Source: Chloroflexota bacterium (lineage in GTDB: Bacteria > Chloroflexota > UBA11872 > VXOZ01). From it: 64,000 bases of DNA. Each line of letters starts with the position of its first letter. The first letter of the stretch is position 1. The notes under the pieces are model-generated. The model made no database searches. It worked only from the letters and a program-made list of their open reading frames with translations, and had not been told where the DNA came from. A program made the position numbers and the translations under genes. This document shows, one piece after another, positions 41,922-51,352 of the stretch. The stretch is from assembly GCA_028874195.1 (NCBI GenBank), contig JAPPLM010000049.1, positions 16,360 to 80,359 on the forward strand, given 5' to 3'.

Positions 41922-44632
41922 CCAAGCGGCTCCATATCATCCCAACTCGCCCCAACTTTGGCGTCCACCTTCACCGGCACGTCCAGCGACACGGCGTTTT
42001 CCATGAGCGGGATCACGAGATCGGTGGTGGCGTCAATAACGGCTTCATCGCACTCGAAGACCAGCTCGTCGTGCACCTGCAGCAGCATGCGCACCGGCAG
42101 TCCGGTCGCCGCCAGTTGGTCGGCCACGTGCAGCATGGCTACCTTGATGATGTCGGCGGACGTGCCCTGCACCGGCATGTTGATCGCCATGCGCTCGGCG
42201 GCCTGGCGCACGTTGAAATTCGAGGCCTGCAACTCCCGGATGTAGCGGCGGCGTCCTAGCACCGTTTCCACGTAGCCGTGCTCGTGCGCGAATTGCTTCG
42301 TCTTATCCATGTACAACCGCACACCCTTATAGGTATCGAAGTAATTCTCTATGAATTCTGCCGCTGCCATGAAGTCCAGGTCGGTGCGCTGTTCCAGGCC
42401 GTGAGCGGTCACGCCGTAGACGATGCCGAAGTTCACCGTCTTCGCCGTGCGCCGCATGGCAGCGGTAACGTCGTCCATGCCCACGTCGAAGAGCTGGCTG
42501 GCGGTGAAGGTGTGAATGTCCTCCTCGTTGCGAAAGGCCTTGCAAAGTTCCTCATCCTGGCTCAGGTGCGCCAGCACGCGCAGGTCGATCTGCGAGTAGT
42601 CGGCGGCAAGCAACACCTGATCGGCAGTACCGGCAACGAACGCCTTGCGTATCTTCCGCCCCTCCGCGGTGCGAATGGGAATGTTCTGCAGGTTGGGATC
42701 GTTTGACGAAAGCCGCCCGGTGGCAGAGCCGGTCTGTTCGAATGACGTATGGATGCGCTGTGTCTGCGGATTCACCTTGGTCGGCAGCGCGTCGAGATAC
42801 GTGGACTTGAGCTTCGTAAGCTGGCGGTAGTTCAGGACGAGATCGACAACTTCATGCGCACCCCGCAGCGGTTCCAATACCGAGGAATCGGTAGAGAAAC
42901 CCGTCTTGGTCTTCTTGGTCAAGGGTATGTCAAGCTCATGGACGAGGATGTCGCCGAGTTGCTTGGGCGAATTGATCTTGAATTCATGGCCGACAGCCTT
43001 GTAGATTTCGTCCTCAATAGCCGCAATGCGTTCTGCCATGTCCGCCGTTAGCTCTTGCAGCAGGTCCACGTCAACCGCAATCCCAGCGAATTCCATCTGC
43101 GCGATCACGGTTGCCAGCGGCAGTTCCAGTTCATCGTGAAGCGTGCGCACGTTTCGCTCGTCCAGGTACTCTTCCAGCGCGGCGCGCAGCGACAGCAACA
43201 TCTCCGCCTCGTGGGCGGCTGCCTGGGCCAGCGCGGCGGGGTCGGCAGCGGCCAGGGACTTCTTGCGGTCGCGGAGATCGTCCACACCCTCCAGCGTTGC
43301 TCCCAGCACGTCGAAGACGGCTTGCTTTAGCGTGGAAGAGCGGGCGCCGATGACGTTGGCAAAGTAGCCAGCCAGGTGGCAGTCGAATACCACGCCGGAC
43401 ATGCCGACGCCGTGGGTGAGCAGCGCCAAGCACAGTGCCTTGGCATCAAATACGATCTTGGGTATATGCCGGTCGCTCAGCGCCGGAGCAATGGCCTCAA
43501 GCGCCTCTGACTCCGCCAAGTCAACATAGGCCGCTTCGTTGCCGCCCCAAGCGAGTGCTATTCCTCGCAAGCGGGGCCAAGCGGGCGGATCGGGATCGAG
43601 GACGGGGAGGACGGCGACGTCACCCACAGCGCGCAGGGTAGCGCAGAGTTCCTCAATCGCGCTGGCTTCGGTAAGCACCTGCGCCTGTGTGTCGGTCTTG
43701 GCTTCGCCAAAGAGCGCGGCCTGTTCTGAGGCCGCGCCGGCCGGCTGCGGCAGGCGGTCGAGCAGGGAGCGAAAGCTCAACTCTCGAAACAGCGCCAGCA
43801 CTTCATCTTGGTCATAGCCGCCCAGTTCGCTCTCCGCCTGATCGAGCGTGATATCCATGTCCCGCACAATCGTCACCAGCCCACGGCTCTGGGCGAGTTG
43901 CTCTTTGTTTTCCGCCAGCGCCTTCTGCTGGCGGGTGGGCAACTCATGGACGTTATCGAGAATGCCCTTGATATCACCGTATTTCTGCAAGAGCGTTCCG
44001 GCGGTCTTCTTGCCGATGCCGCGCACGCCGGGCACATTGTCGGAGGTATCGCCCACCAGGGCCTTGTAGTCGATGACCTGCGCGGGGGTAAGACCCTCAA
44101 AGCGCGCCGCCACCTCCTCGGGACCCACCTCCGCCAGTTCCCCGGAGCGGGGCCGGGGCACCAGCAGGCGCACCGTGTCGTCGACGAGTTGGTAGGCGTC
44201 GGTATCGCCGGTGACGATGAAGGTGGGAATTTGCTGTTCCGCCGCCTGACGGGAGAGGGTACCGAGCACGTCGTCCGCCTCGTAGCCCTCAACCGCGAAG
44301 ATGGGAATGTTGAACGTCTCTACCACCTCCTGCACCCGGCCCATCTGTTGGAAGAGCAAGGGATCGCCCTCCGGCCGCGTCGCCTTGTACTCGGCAAATT
44401 GCTCATGGCGAAAGGTGGGACCGGGCAGATCGAAGGCGACGGCGACGTACTTTGGCTTGAGTTTGTCGATAACGTAGAGCAGCGTGTTCGTGAAGCCGAA
44501 AACCGCGTTGGTCGGTTCGCCGGAAGCGCTGGTGAACTCCTTGGGCACCGCAAAGAACGCCCGATGGACGATGGAATGTCCATCTATGAGGACAAGCGAA
44601 TCGGCAGATGTTTTGGAGGTAGTGGGGCTCAT
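41918..44632 (-). CDS. polA: DNA polymerase I
   Basis: A 904-residue DNA polymerase I. The N-terminal 5'-3' exonuclease domain has LVLIDGHSIVHRAFFAV, PGPTFRHEQFAEYKATR, EGYEADDVLGTLSRQA and GDTSDNVPGVRGIGKKTAGTLL. The middle exonuclease-like domain lacks the usual DxE ExoI motif, so it is probably inactive, as in many bacteria. The polymerase domain has RIHTSFEQTGSATGRLSSNDPNLQNIPIRTAEGRKIRKAF, then LLAADYSQIDLRVLAHLSQD (motif A), AKTVNFGIVYGVTAHGL (motif B) and LLQVHDELVFECDE (motif C). It fills gaps and repairs DNA in the cytosol. It is followed by two epimerase genes with 4-nt overlaps, an unusual context. Confidence 0.95.
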   Translation of the reverse strand: MSPTTSKTSADSLVLIDGHSIVHRAFFAVPKEFTSASGEPTNAVFGFTNTLLYVIDKLKPKYVAVAFDLPGPTFRHEQFAEYKATRPEGDPLLFQQMGRVQEVVETFNIPIFAVEGYEADDVLGTLSRQAAEQQIPTFIVTGDTDAYQLVDDTVRLLVPRPRSGELAEVGPEEVAARFEGLTPAQVIDYKALVGDTSDNVPGVRGIGKKTAGTLLQKYGDIKGILDNVHELPTRQQKALAENKEQLAQSRGLVTIVRDMDITLDQAESELGGYDQDEVLALFRELSFRSLLDRLPQPAGAASEQAALFGEAKTDTQAQVLTEASAIEELCATLRAVGDVAVLPVLDPDPPAWPRLRGIALAWGGNEAAYVDLAESEALEAIAPALSDRHIPKIVFDAKALCLALLTHGVGMSGVVFDCHLAGYFANVIGARSSTLKQAVFDVLGATLEGVDDLRDRKKSLAAADPAALAQAAAHEAEMLLSLRAALEEYLDERNVRTLHDELELPLATVIAQMEFAGIAVDVDLLQELTADMAERIAAIEDEIYKAVGHEFKINSPKQLGDILVHELDIPLTKKTKTGFSTDSSVLEPLRGAHEVVDLVLNYRQLTKLKSTYLDALPTKVNPQTQRIHTSFEQTGSATGRLSSNDPNLQNIPIRTAEGRKIRKAFVAGTADQVLLAADYSQIDLRVLAHLSQDEELCKAFRNEEDIHTFTASQLFDVGMDDVTAAMRRTAKTVNFGIVYGVTAHGLEQRTDLDFMAAAEFIENYFDTYKGVRLYMDKTKQFAHEHGYVETVLGRRRYIRELQASNFNVRQAAERMAINMPVQGTSADIIKVAMLHVADQLAATGLPVRMLLQVHDELVFECDEAVIDATTDLVIPLMENAVSLDVPVKVDAKVGASWDDMEPLG

Positions 44633-44912
44633 CGGAGGATCTTGTATCGCCTATTCAGTTTGCAAACGCGGCGTGGCTGCTGCTCTTAGCATACGCCGCC
44701 GCGATGCCCTGAGCAAGACGGCGAGAGCCTGAAAAGAGTAGCAACAGGCATGGCGAGCGGGTCGGACAAGGATTCTGGTAGGGTAGTGCATGGATGCATG
44801 CATGGGGGAGCCGCTGCCATGCGGCAAGCACGGTCGCGGCAGTCCGATCCAACGCCGTGGCGGCTGCGCGCATGCCGGCTTGCCCGTCGCGGTCTGCCCA
44901 CGAGGAGGCTTC

Positions 44913-45968
44913 GTGCAACTCAGGCACTTCTTCGTTCGCAACAGCGATGCCCCGGAACTCATCGAGCTCTTCCTCGTCGCGGGCGTGGCGTCGGTCTTAG
45001 CGATTCGCGGTGCCCTGGCCGCCACCGGTTACCCACAGTTGGGCGGCGACGGCTTGCACATAGCGCACATGCTGTGGGGCGGGCTGTTCATGACCGTCGC
45101 CATGCTCGTGCTCTTTGCCGCGTTGGGGCGCGTGGCCCAGCGGCTCGCCGCCATTCTGGGCGGCATTGGGTTCGGCACCTTCATCGACGAGTTGGGCAAG
45201 TTCATCACCAGCGACAACAACTACTTCTACGAGCCCACCATCGGCCTGATCTACATCACCTTCATCGTCATCTTTCTCGTGCTTGAAGCCTTTCGGCGGC
45301 AGGAGCCCGGGCCGAGCGAGGCTCTGGCAAATGCCTTCAATCAACTGGAGTTGGCGGCCGGCAGGCCGCTGGACGCCAAGACCAAGGGCAGCATACTTGC
45401 TCTGCTCGCGAAATCCGATAGGTCTGATCCAGTCGTGCGAGGGCTAACCTCGTTCGTCCAAAGCATCGAACCGCAGCCGATGCAGGACATGAGCTTCTAC
45501 TTCCGGGCGCGGGACTATGCCGTGCAACTCTATAGCCGCGTGGTGCTCTCGCGGTGGTTCAGGCCCGTCTTGATCACATTCTTCCTGCTGGCGGCCGTTA
45601 TTCAAGTCGCTGCGGTGTTGCTCGTCGCATTGGCGCGTCTACTGGTGAGCGATCCAGACACGCTGTCATTGGGTTTCACAGACATCGCGGGGCTCTGTTC
45701 TGTCGCGGTAACCGGCGTGCTTACGTTCATTGGCATCATCCGCCTGCGGCGATCCCGCCTTGCGGCCTACCACTGGTTCGTGCGCAGCGTGCTCGTGAGT
45801 ATCTTCGTGACCCAGGTGTTCACGTTTCTTGAGTCCGAACTCTCGGCGCTCTGGGGCTTTGCACTCAATATTCTGATCTACACCGCGCTCAAGATCATGA
45901 TCGAGCAAGAGCAACGCATTACACCCGGTGGCGAGACTCCGTCTACGCCGGCCAAAGCAGCATCCTAA
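44913..45968 (+). CDS. Integral membrane protein of unknown function
   Basis: About 351 residues with roughly seven hydrophobic segments: APELIELFLVAGVASVLAI, GLFMTVAMLVLFAALG, IGLIYITFIVIFLVLEAF, VLITFFLLAAVIQVAAVLLVAL, AGLCSVAVTGVLTFIGIIRL, SVLVSIFVTQVFTFL and ALNILIYTALKIM. A conserved-looking polar segment, GFGTFIDELGKFITSDNNYFYEPT, sits between helices. The central ~90 residues are soluble and helical. GTG at 44913 is chosen because GAGGAGG lies 4 nt upstream and the 41 residues before it are arginine/cysteine-rich. The gene is divergent from polA. I do not recognise its role. Confidence 0.65.
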   Translation: MQLRHFFVRNSDAPELIELFLVAGVASVLAIRGALAATGYPQLGGDGLHIAHMLWGGLFMTVAMLVLFAALGRVAQRLAAILGGIGFGTFIDELGKFITSDNNYFYEPTIGLIYITFIVIFLVLEAFRRQEPGPSEALANAFNQLELAAGRPLDAKTKGSILALLAKSDRSDPVVRGLTSFVQSIEPQPMQDMSFYFRARDYAVQLYSRVVLSRWFRPVLITFFLLAAVIQVAAVLLVALARLLVSDPDTLSLGFTDIAGLCSVAVTGVLTFIGIIRLRRSRLAAYHWFVRSVLVSIFVTQVFTFLESELSALWGFALNILIYTALKIMIEQEQRITPGGETPSTPAKAAS

Positions 45969-46090
45969 CCAGTCGCGCTCTTTCTGCGTTTGCGCTCGCT
46001 GCCATGAGCGAGCTATACGCGTGACATACTGTATCCAGCACCAGACCAATGGGAATCTGAGGCTGCCACCTGCGATCAAGAAGCGACGAG

Positions 46091-46750
46091 ATGCAGCGCG
46101 TACCCCGCACAAAAGCACAGGCGCGAGCGAGCTACGACAGGATGAGCCGCTCGTACGACCTCTTTGCCGGTAACTTCGAGAAGAGACTGCGGAATCTGGC
46201 TTTGGAGCGGCTCGGCGTGACCAGCGGCGAGGCCGTCTTGGAGATCGGCTTCGGCACGGGACATAGCTTGGAGCGCATTGCCACGGCGGTGGGCGAAGAA
46301 GGACGCGTGTGCGGGGTAGACCTCTCTGCCGGCATGCTGGCAGTCAGCCGCGAACGGCTGGCGAAAGCAGGACTCTTGGAGAGAGTAGAGTTGCATTGCG
46401 GGGATGCGGCGCATTTACCCTATCCCGATGGGGAATTCGCCGCCGCTTTTATGAGCTTCACCCTGGAACTCTTCGACACTCCCGAAATCCTGGTCGTGCT
46501 TGGCGAAATCAAGCGGGTCTTGAAGCCCGGAGGCAGGCTGGGTTTGGTGAGCTTGTCGCGAGAGGACGGCACCCCCCTCATGCTGCGGGTCTACGAGTGG
46601 CTGCACCAACGCCTGCCGCAGTACATCGACTGCCGGCCGATTTACGTGGAACAGGCTTTAAATGAAGCCGGTTTCCGGATAGCGCATAGCGAGAGCGAGG
46701 GACTCTGGGGGCTGCCCGCCAAGATCGCCGTGGGGATGAGGGCTGGGTAG
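46091..46750 (+). CDS. Class I SAM-dependent methyltransferase (UbiE/Methyltransf_11-like)
   Basis: 219 residues. RASYDRMSRSYDLFAGNFEKRLRNLAL is the usual start, followed by motif I AVLEIGFGTGHSLERIA, CGVDLSAGMLAVSRERL (acidic ribose ligand Asp), GDAAHLPYPDGEFAAAFMSFTLEL and the IKRVLKPGGRLGLVSLSREDG block of the UbiE/COQ5 type. The C-terminal part (YEWLHQRLPQYIDCRPIYVEQALNEAGF) is likely substrate-binding. It probably methylates a small molecule or lipid-like compound in the cytosol. Ubiquinone/menaquinone methylation is possible but unsupported by neighbours. Confidence 0.85.
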   Translation: MQRVPRTKAQARASYDRMSRSYDLFAGNFEKRLRNLALERLGVTSGEAVLEIGFGTGHSLERIATAVGEEGRVCGVDLSAGMLAVSRERLAKAGLLERVELHCGDAAHLPYPDGEFAAAFMSFTLELFDTPEILVVLGEIKRVLKPGGRLGLVSLSREDGTPLMLRVYEWLHQRLPQYIDCRPIYVEQALNEAGFRIAHSESEGLWGLPAKIAVGMRAG

Positions 46751-46982
46751 GTGAAACTGCTTGTGAATTCCAGGTGCGCAATCGGCACGCCTACCGCTAG
46801 TCTGACGCGGTTCTGGTTCCACTCCAACGCCGCGAGAATTCCTCTGCCGAAGAGAAGATGGATTCCGACTTTCGCCGGAATGACGGTGGTCTTTGTCCGT
46901 TTCGCCCTTCTCTTTGGCTTGGGGACAAGCCCCCATGCCGCTGTCGCCGACATCGATCTGTGACCTAGTGTCAGACGCCTTC

Positions 46983-48191
46983 TTAGCCTTCCATGGCCTC
47001 GCGAAGCATATCCAGCGCGGCGTTCTCATGCGCGAAGATGTCGCTGATCTGCGCTTGCATGCGCGCAAAGAGATCGTTGATCCATGCCTCGTCGCGGGGG
47101 AAGGCAGCGTCGGCATCCGGGCGCATGGCTTCGAATTCCTTGCCAAGACCCACAATCGTGTCCGCCTGATCGTCCCCGCCCGTCCTGATGGCAGCTTCAC
47201 GCCGATCGAGAACATCGCGGGCGGCGGCAAGAGACTCGACCTCTGGATCTAGTGACATCTCCGCGAGCGCGCGCCACTTTTCGCCTATTTCCCGGTATTC
47301 TGCGGCGGCGTCATCTAAGGCGGGCACCCCCAGGACCGCCGCGGCTTCCGCAAGAAAGTCGGCGTACATGCCGCGCAGGGCCGTGCCGTCGCTGCCTTCG
47401 TGCATGATGCCCTCATAGACCGAGACCAGACCGGAGAAGAGGCACTTCCCTTCCGCGAAAACGGTGGGCCAGCCTTTGGCGTTCTTCGTGTCCGTCAACA
47501 TGCGCGCCCACTTGCGCAGCGTGGGCAGCGCGAATGAGGTTGACTTCGCCCCTAGATACTCGATGTTCCCTTGAATGCCGTCTCTGGTTGCTGCCGGTAG
47601 GTCCATTGATTCCGGTGGTGAAAGGAGCAAGAGGCGATTCTTGAATGATGGTATGCGCTGGCGGGACGCGGTCAGCGACGCGCTCGGCACCGTGAACGGC
47701 GCCGCACCCGTATCGTCGATTGTGAACACGTCGGCTGCCGCATCGTAGCCGCAGGCCGTAACGACCCAACTGAACCAACCGGTGTCGTCGGGGTCACGGT
47801 TGTAGTAGTCGAGCAGTTCACGTTCCAGCCAGAGAATGGCAGGCTTCCCTGCAGCCAAGGCGTCATGCAACGTCTGGCCCGCTTTCTTCATACCGCCGGT
47901 CTCATGAAACTCGGATGTGACGCCGATCCGCTTACAGAAATTCTCGACATAGCGCACCGGGTAGTTGAACTGGTGCTGCCAGCCGAAAACTATCGCCGGC
48001 CGGTTGTACTCCTTGAACTCCCAGAGGATGTAGCACGCGCCCAAGCCGCCCGCGATGCCAAAAACCATGGCCTCAGTGAAGGGCTCACCCGTGGCCGGAT
48101 TCTTCACGCCCAAGTAACGCAGACAGTTGGTGATGGTGGCGGTCTCCGGGTGAATGCCGCCAAAGTGCTCGTAGCCGGGGAGAATTGTCAT
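46983..48191 (-). CDS. BtrH N-terminal / DUF4872 domain protein
   Basis: A 402-residue protein with the order BtrH-like acyltransferase domain (about 1-210) then DUF4872 (about 215-400). The start PGYEHFGGIHPETATITNCLRYLGV, the Gly-rich VFGIAGGLGACYIL and GYDAAADVFTIDDTGAAPF match the butirosin-type BtrH fold, which is papain-like. The conserved NCLRY Cys and a His/Asp in the fold would form the active site. DUF4872 follows as a helical bundle: WARMLTDTKNAKGWPTVF, then FLAEAAAVLGVPALDDAAAEYREIGEKWRAL. The natural substrate is unknown; BtrH itself transfers an acyl group in antibiotic synthesis. No other biosynthetic genes flank it. Confidence 0.8.
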   Translation of the reverse strand: MTILPGYEHFGGIHPETATITNCLRYLGVKNPATGEPFTEAMVFGIAGGLGACYILWEFKEYNRPAIVFGWQHQFNYPVRYVENFCKRIGVTSEFHETGGMKKAGQTLHDALAAGKPAILWLERELLDYYNRDPDDTGWFSWVVTACGYDAAADVFTIDDTGAAPFTVPSASLTASRQRIPSFKNRLLLLSPPESMDLPAATRDGIQGNIEYLGAKSTSFALPTLRKWARMLTDTKNAKGWPTVFAEGKCLFSGLVSVYEGIMHEGSDGTALRGMYADFLAEAAAVLGVPALDDAAAEYREIGEKWRALAEMSLDPEVESLAAARDVLDRREAAIRTGGDDQADTIVGLGKEFEAMRPDADAAFPRDEAWINDLFARMQAQISDIFAHENAALDMLREAMEG

Positions 48192-48293
48192 AGTCGTTTA
48201 TCCTCTAATCCATATGGTATGCAGGTGCATCGCAGCCACATGAGAGTGGCAACGTAAGGTGGTTTCAGTTCAACTCTCGCCGCAATTGAGGGT

Positions 48294-48986
48294 CTATGTC
48301 GGCTTGCTCGTCTGCTGAAATCTTCTGTAGAGGCTAGGGATGAACGGTCTGGCAGATACTATTTCGGAAGAAGGAATGACGAGTCGAATATCCTCGCCTG
48401 ACAAGGGAGTACCTTTTTCACGGTGATCTCTAACTATAGGAGAATAATGCGTCGTTATCTTGTGCTGTTGCGTGTCTTCTTCTCGGTAGCCGCTCCAGTA
48501 CGGTATGAGTTCGACATGCTTACCCGCAATGTTGTTCCAGTGAATTGGAATGCCAATGTATGACTTCCTGTTCTTTAGTGAGATTTCAACGAATTCTCTC
48601 GACGTAGCAATGTCCACCATCAGGTTGCCGATAAGATCTCCTCGGTCTCGTATCGTCCTGCGCAAACACGTGTCTGCGTTGAACCGTGCAATCTTGTTCA
48701 GCGACCATGCTCCCGCGAATGCTTCAATTAGAATCATCACGAGCGTGCCCACGGAATCGAAAGGCACGAAGATCTTCCAAAGGACGAGTGGGTAAATCGA
48801 TGGTAAGAAGTGTGCGAAGCTCGTTGCAATCAAATAGGGAACTGGAAAAAGGGCCATTCCAGCAATGATTGACTTGAAGAGCACATGGTAACCGGAGTCG
48901 TGAGGTATCTCGAATCGAGTGTAGTTCCATTGCCGCAGAAAGAGGTATCCAATAACGGTAGGATAGAGAGTCAGACCCCAAGTCAC
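48294..48986 (-). CDS. Membrane-anchored protein of unknown function
   Basis: 230 residues. Hydrophobic segments lie near the N-terminus (LTLYPTVIGYLFL), at about 38-58 (SIIAGMALFPVPYLIATSFAHF) and about 75-95 (FDSVGTLVMILIEAFAGAW). A soluble C-terminal part includes NRKSYIGIPIHWNNIAGKHVELIPYWSGYREEDTQQHKITTHYSPI. No family is recognised. The start is GTG, placed directly after the TAA of the preceding small gene (TAAGTG), so the two are coupled. Composition is more AT-rich than the neighbours, suggesting transfer. Confidence 0.6.
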   Translation of the reverse strand: MTWGLTLYPTVIGYLFLRQWNYTRFEIPHDSGYHVLFKSIIAGMALFPVPYLIATSFAHFLPSIYPLVLWKIFVPFDSVGTLVMILIEAFAGAWSLNKIARFNADTCLRRTIRDRGDLIGNLMVDIATSREFVEISLKNRKSYIGIPIHWNNIAGKHVELIPYWSGYREEDTQQHKITTHYSPIVRDHREKGTPLSGEDIRLVIPSSEIVSARPFIPSLYRRFQQTSKPT

Positions 48987-49175
48987 TTACTTCTCAGTTT
49001 CCTTTGCGGGGTCTTCCTCCCGAGACATGTCTCTGAGTATGGCATCGAACTCCTCTGCCTTCCGCTGGATTTCGGGGTCATTGAGTATGTCTTCCGGATC
49101 GAAGTAGATGCCACCGTTTCCGTCAGCATGAAGCTTGATTGCGGGACCCTCTTTTTTCTTTCCCACGCGCAGCAT
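48987..49175 (-). CDS. Small acidic protein of unknown function
   Basis: 62 residues: a basic start (MLRVGKKKEG), a glycine-containing segment (HADGNGGIYFDPEDILNDPEIQRKAEEFDAIL) and an acidic tail (DMSREEDPAKETEK). AGAGG lies 7 nt before the ATG. No family is recognised. It is directly upstream of, and joined to, the membrane-anchored gene at 48294-48986, so the pair is likely expressed together and could work as one unit. Confidence 0.55.
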   Translation of the reverse strand: MLRVGKKKEGPAIKLHADGNGGIYFDPEDILNDPEIQRKAEEFDAILRDMSREEDPAKETEK

Positions 49176-49500
49176 CTTTCTACCTCTTGGACTCTTTCAA
49201 ATCGTATTATAGTTTACGGGTACCACTCCTGCCAATTAGAAGCTAGCCGGCTGTCACTCAACGACACTTCCGATTCGGTCCTTGCTCTGCACACAGTATG
49301 CTCGTTCCATATGTCCCTTGGCGTATGCAGTACTTTGCATGGTCACGCGGTGATCGCGCTGGCATGTCGCTATTCATCCTCGATAGCAAGAGTTCCTTGG
49401 GTAGATGTCCCCGCAACGTGCGCTGCGCCGTTGCTGTCGGCAGGCTTTCGGCATGACCGGGAAATCGCTGGGTATCTTTCAGGTACGCCTACACAAGCGG
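49176..49500. other. Intergenic region, nothing recognised
   Basis: About 325 bases between the small coupled pair and murD. I see no gene, RNA or strong repeat. Confidence 0.5.
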
Positions 49501-50853
49501 TCACTCCGGCAAAGCGGCGACCCATGCCCGAAAGGCGTCGCCGCGTTCGAACTCGTGCTGGAACATGCCGAAGGACGCACAGCCTGGTGAAAGGATGATG
49601 GCGTCGCCGTTGCGGGCCAGCGCGACGGCCTGCTCCAGCGCCTGTGCGATGTCCGCATGGCGTCCTGCGACGGGCAGGGGCAACGCCGCCGCCAGCCGGT
49701 TGGTGGCACTGCCTTCCAAGAGCACGATGCCCCGAATCATGTCCGAGTGCGCCTGTAGAGCCGCCGTCAGACCTGTGAAGTCCAGTTTCTTGTCCGCGCC
49801 ACCCAGAAGGAGGACTTTCGGTCCGGGAATCGCCTCAATGCAGGCTACGGTGGCGGTGGGCATGGTCGCGGTGGTGTCGTTGATGAAGCGGATGCCCCGC
49901 CACTCCCGCACGAGCTCCTGCCGGTGCGGCACGCCCGTGAAATCCCGTAGAGCCGTTGCGATAGCGCTTTCGTCTACACCCCATTGGCGGGCCGCGACGC
50001 TCGCCGCAGCCATATTCTCCCGCTGGTGTGCGCCACTCCCCTGTGCCTCCCCCTCTCCGGGGATAGCATCTTGACCGGAGAACCACACCACCTTGCCCGG
50101 AGCGCGCGCGCCCATGGCTCGCGTATAGGCATTGTCCTTGTTGAGAACGGCCACGTCAGTCTGGCGCTGGTTGCGCACGTTAATCTCTTTGGCGGCGGCG
50201 TAGTCGTCCATGCCCGCGTAGCGATTCAGGTGGTCGGGCAGCACGTTCGTCACCACGGCCAAGGGCGGACTGTACCCATGCGGCACGAAGGCTTCCAACT
50301 GCCAGCTCGAAAGCTCCAGCACCACACGGGTCTTCGCAGTAATGTCCGCAAGCTGGCTCAGCATTGAAACCCGCAGATTACCCGCCGTCACGACGTGGTA
50401 ACCGGCGGCGTCCAGCATCTGAGAGAGCAGCACCGTGGTCGTGGTCTTGCCCTTGGTGCCGGTGATCCCCGCAATAAACGCGCTCGGACAAGCGTTTACA
50501 AAGAGGCTGCTCTCCATCTCGATGCGGGTGCCCGCTTCCTGCGCCAAGGCCAGGTACGGTGAGTCCAGCGGCACGGCGGGATTGCGCAGCACGAGATCCG
50601 CGTTCTGGAAATCCCTCTCCTCGTGACGACCTAGCACATATCGGAGCGGCAAGCCTTCCAGTTCAGCCAACGACGGACGCAGCGTCTCCTCATCGCGCAG
50701 GTCCGTCACCGTTACCGTAGCGCCCTGCGCCGCCAGGTACTGCGCCACGCCAACGCCGCCGCCGTGCAGTCCCAGTCCCATGACCACGGCGCGGCAGCCG
50801 GAGAGGTTCTCAGCCGTCCACTTCACTTTGTCATTGTCGGGATAAATATCCAT
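49501..50853 (-). CDS. murD: UDP-N-acetylmuramoylalanine--D-glutamate ligase
   Basis: About 450 residues. The N-terminal Rossmann domain binds UDP-MurNAc-Ala (GCRAVVMGLGLHGGGVGVAQYL). The central ATPase domain has the P-loop ITGTKGKTTTTVLL and the ELSSWQLE block, and LPDHLNRYAGMDDYAAAKEIN carries the activating Lys. The C-terminal domain has DTTATMPTATVACIEAI, LLLGGADKKLDFTGL and ILSPGCASFGMFQHEFERGDAF. It adds D-Glu to UDP-MurNAc-L-Ala in the cytosol. ATG 50853 is preferred to an upstream TTG (50880). It lies alone, away from mraY (28163) and any dcw cluster. Confidence 0.95.
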   Translation of the reverse strand: MDIYPDNDKVKWTAENLSGCRAVVMGLGLHGGGVGVAQYLAAQGATVTVTDLRDEETLRPSLAELEGLPLRYVLGRHEERDFQNADLVLRNPAVPLDSPYLALAQEAGTRIEMESSLFVNACPSAFIAGITGTKGKTTTTVLLSQMLDAAGYHVVTAGNLRVSMLSQLADITAKTRVVLELSSWQLEAFVPHGYSPPLAVVTNVLPDHLNRYAGMDDYAAAKEINVRNQRQTDVAVLNKDNAYTRAMGARAPGKVVWFSGQDAIPGEGEAQGSGAHQRENMAAASVAARQWGVDESAIATALRDFTGVPHRQELVREWRGIRFINDTTATMPTATVACIEAIPGPKVLLLGGADKKLDFTGLTAALQAHSDMIRGIVLLEGSATNRLAAALPLPVAGRHADIAQALEQAVALARNGDAIILSPGCASFGMFQHEFERGDAFRAWVAALPE

Positions 50854-51352
50854 GCCGTTTGAATATGATTCAGGTGACAAGTTCCTGGCCGCTACTGCCG
50901 ATTACAGTGCGTGCAGTTCCCCGTTTGTGCGGGAATCACCATGTTCTTGTGAGGGCCGCACAAGGGAATGAAAATGAACGCGCATCTCTCCGTTCGTGCT
51001 GAGGGCTGCGCGAAGCCAGCTGCGCGAAGCCAGGGCTTTATGAAAGCCCTGTCGAAGCATGAACGCATGCAACGGAGAGAGCAGTGCTGAAAGCTGTGTT
51101 TCCCATTTCCTCCGGCGTTCACCCTTCGACGATGCTCAGGGCCTGCCCTGTGCTCGATACGGGGGCGAACGGTAGACTGGCTATTTTCATGATAATGTCG
51201 GGTTGCCAGGACTACCTGACCTTAGCCGTTTTGACAGGCTAGTCAGCCGCTCGCTTTGCTACCATTGTACTATGTCGTTATCGCCTCGCGGTGGCGATAC
51301 GACGCTGGCAACATTGCTACTCGCATAACCCATCCGAGCAGAGAGTCATGTG
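50854..51352. repeat. Intergenic region with dispersed and tandem repeats
   Basis: No gene. It holds a direct repeat of GCTGCGCGAAGCCA in two copies (about 51006-51033), a GGGCTTT-atg-AAAGCCC hairpin, and a degenerate copy of the CTGTCCCGTA/GATACGGGG family (about 51140-51170). Confidence 0.6.

Noticed and set aside
50871..50880. TTG start for murD at 50880
   Set aside because: The extra nine residues (LSPESYSNG) have no family resemblance and no ribosome binding site is clear; ATG 50853 preferred.
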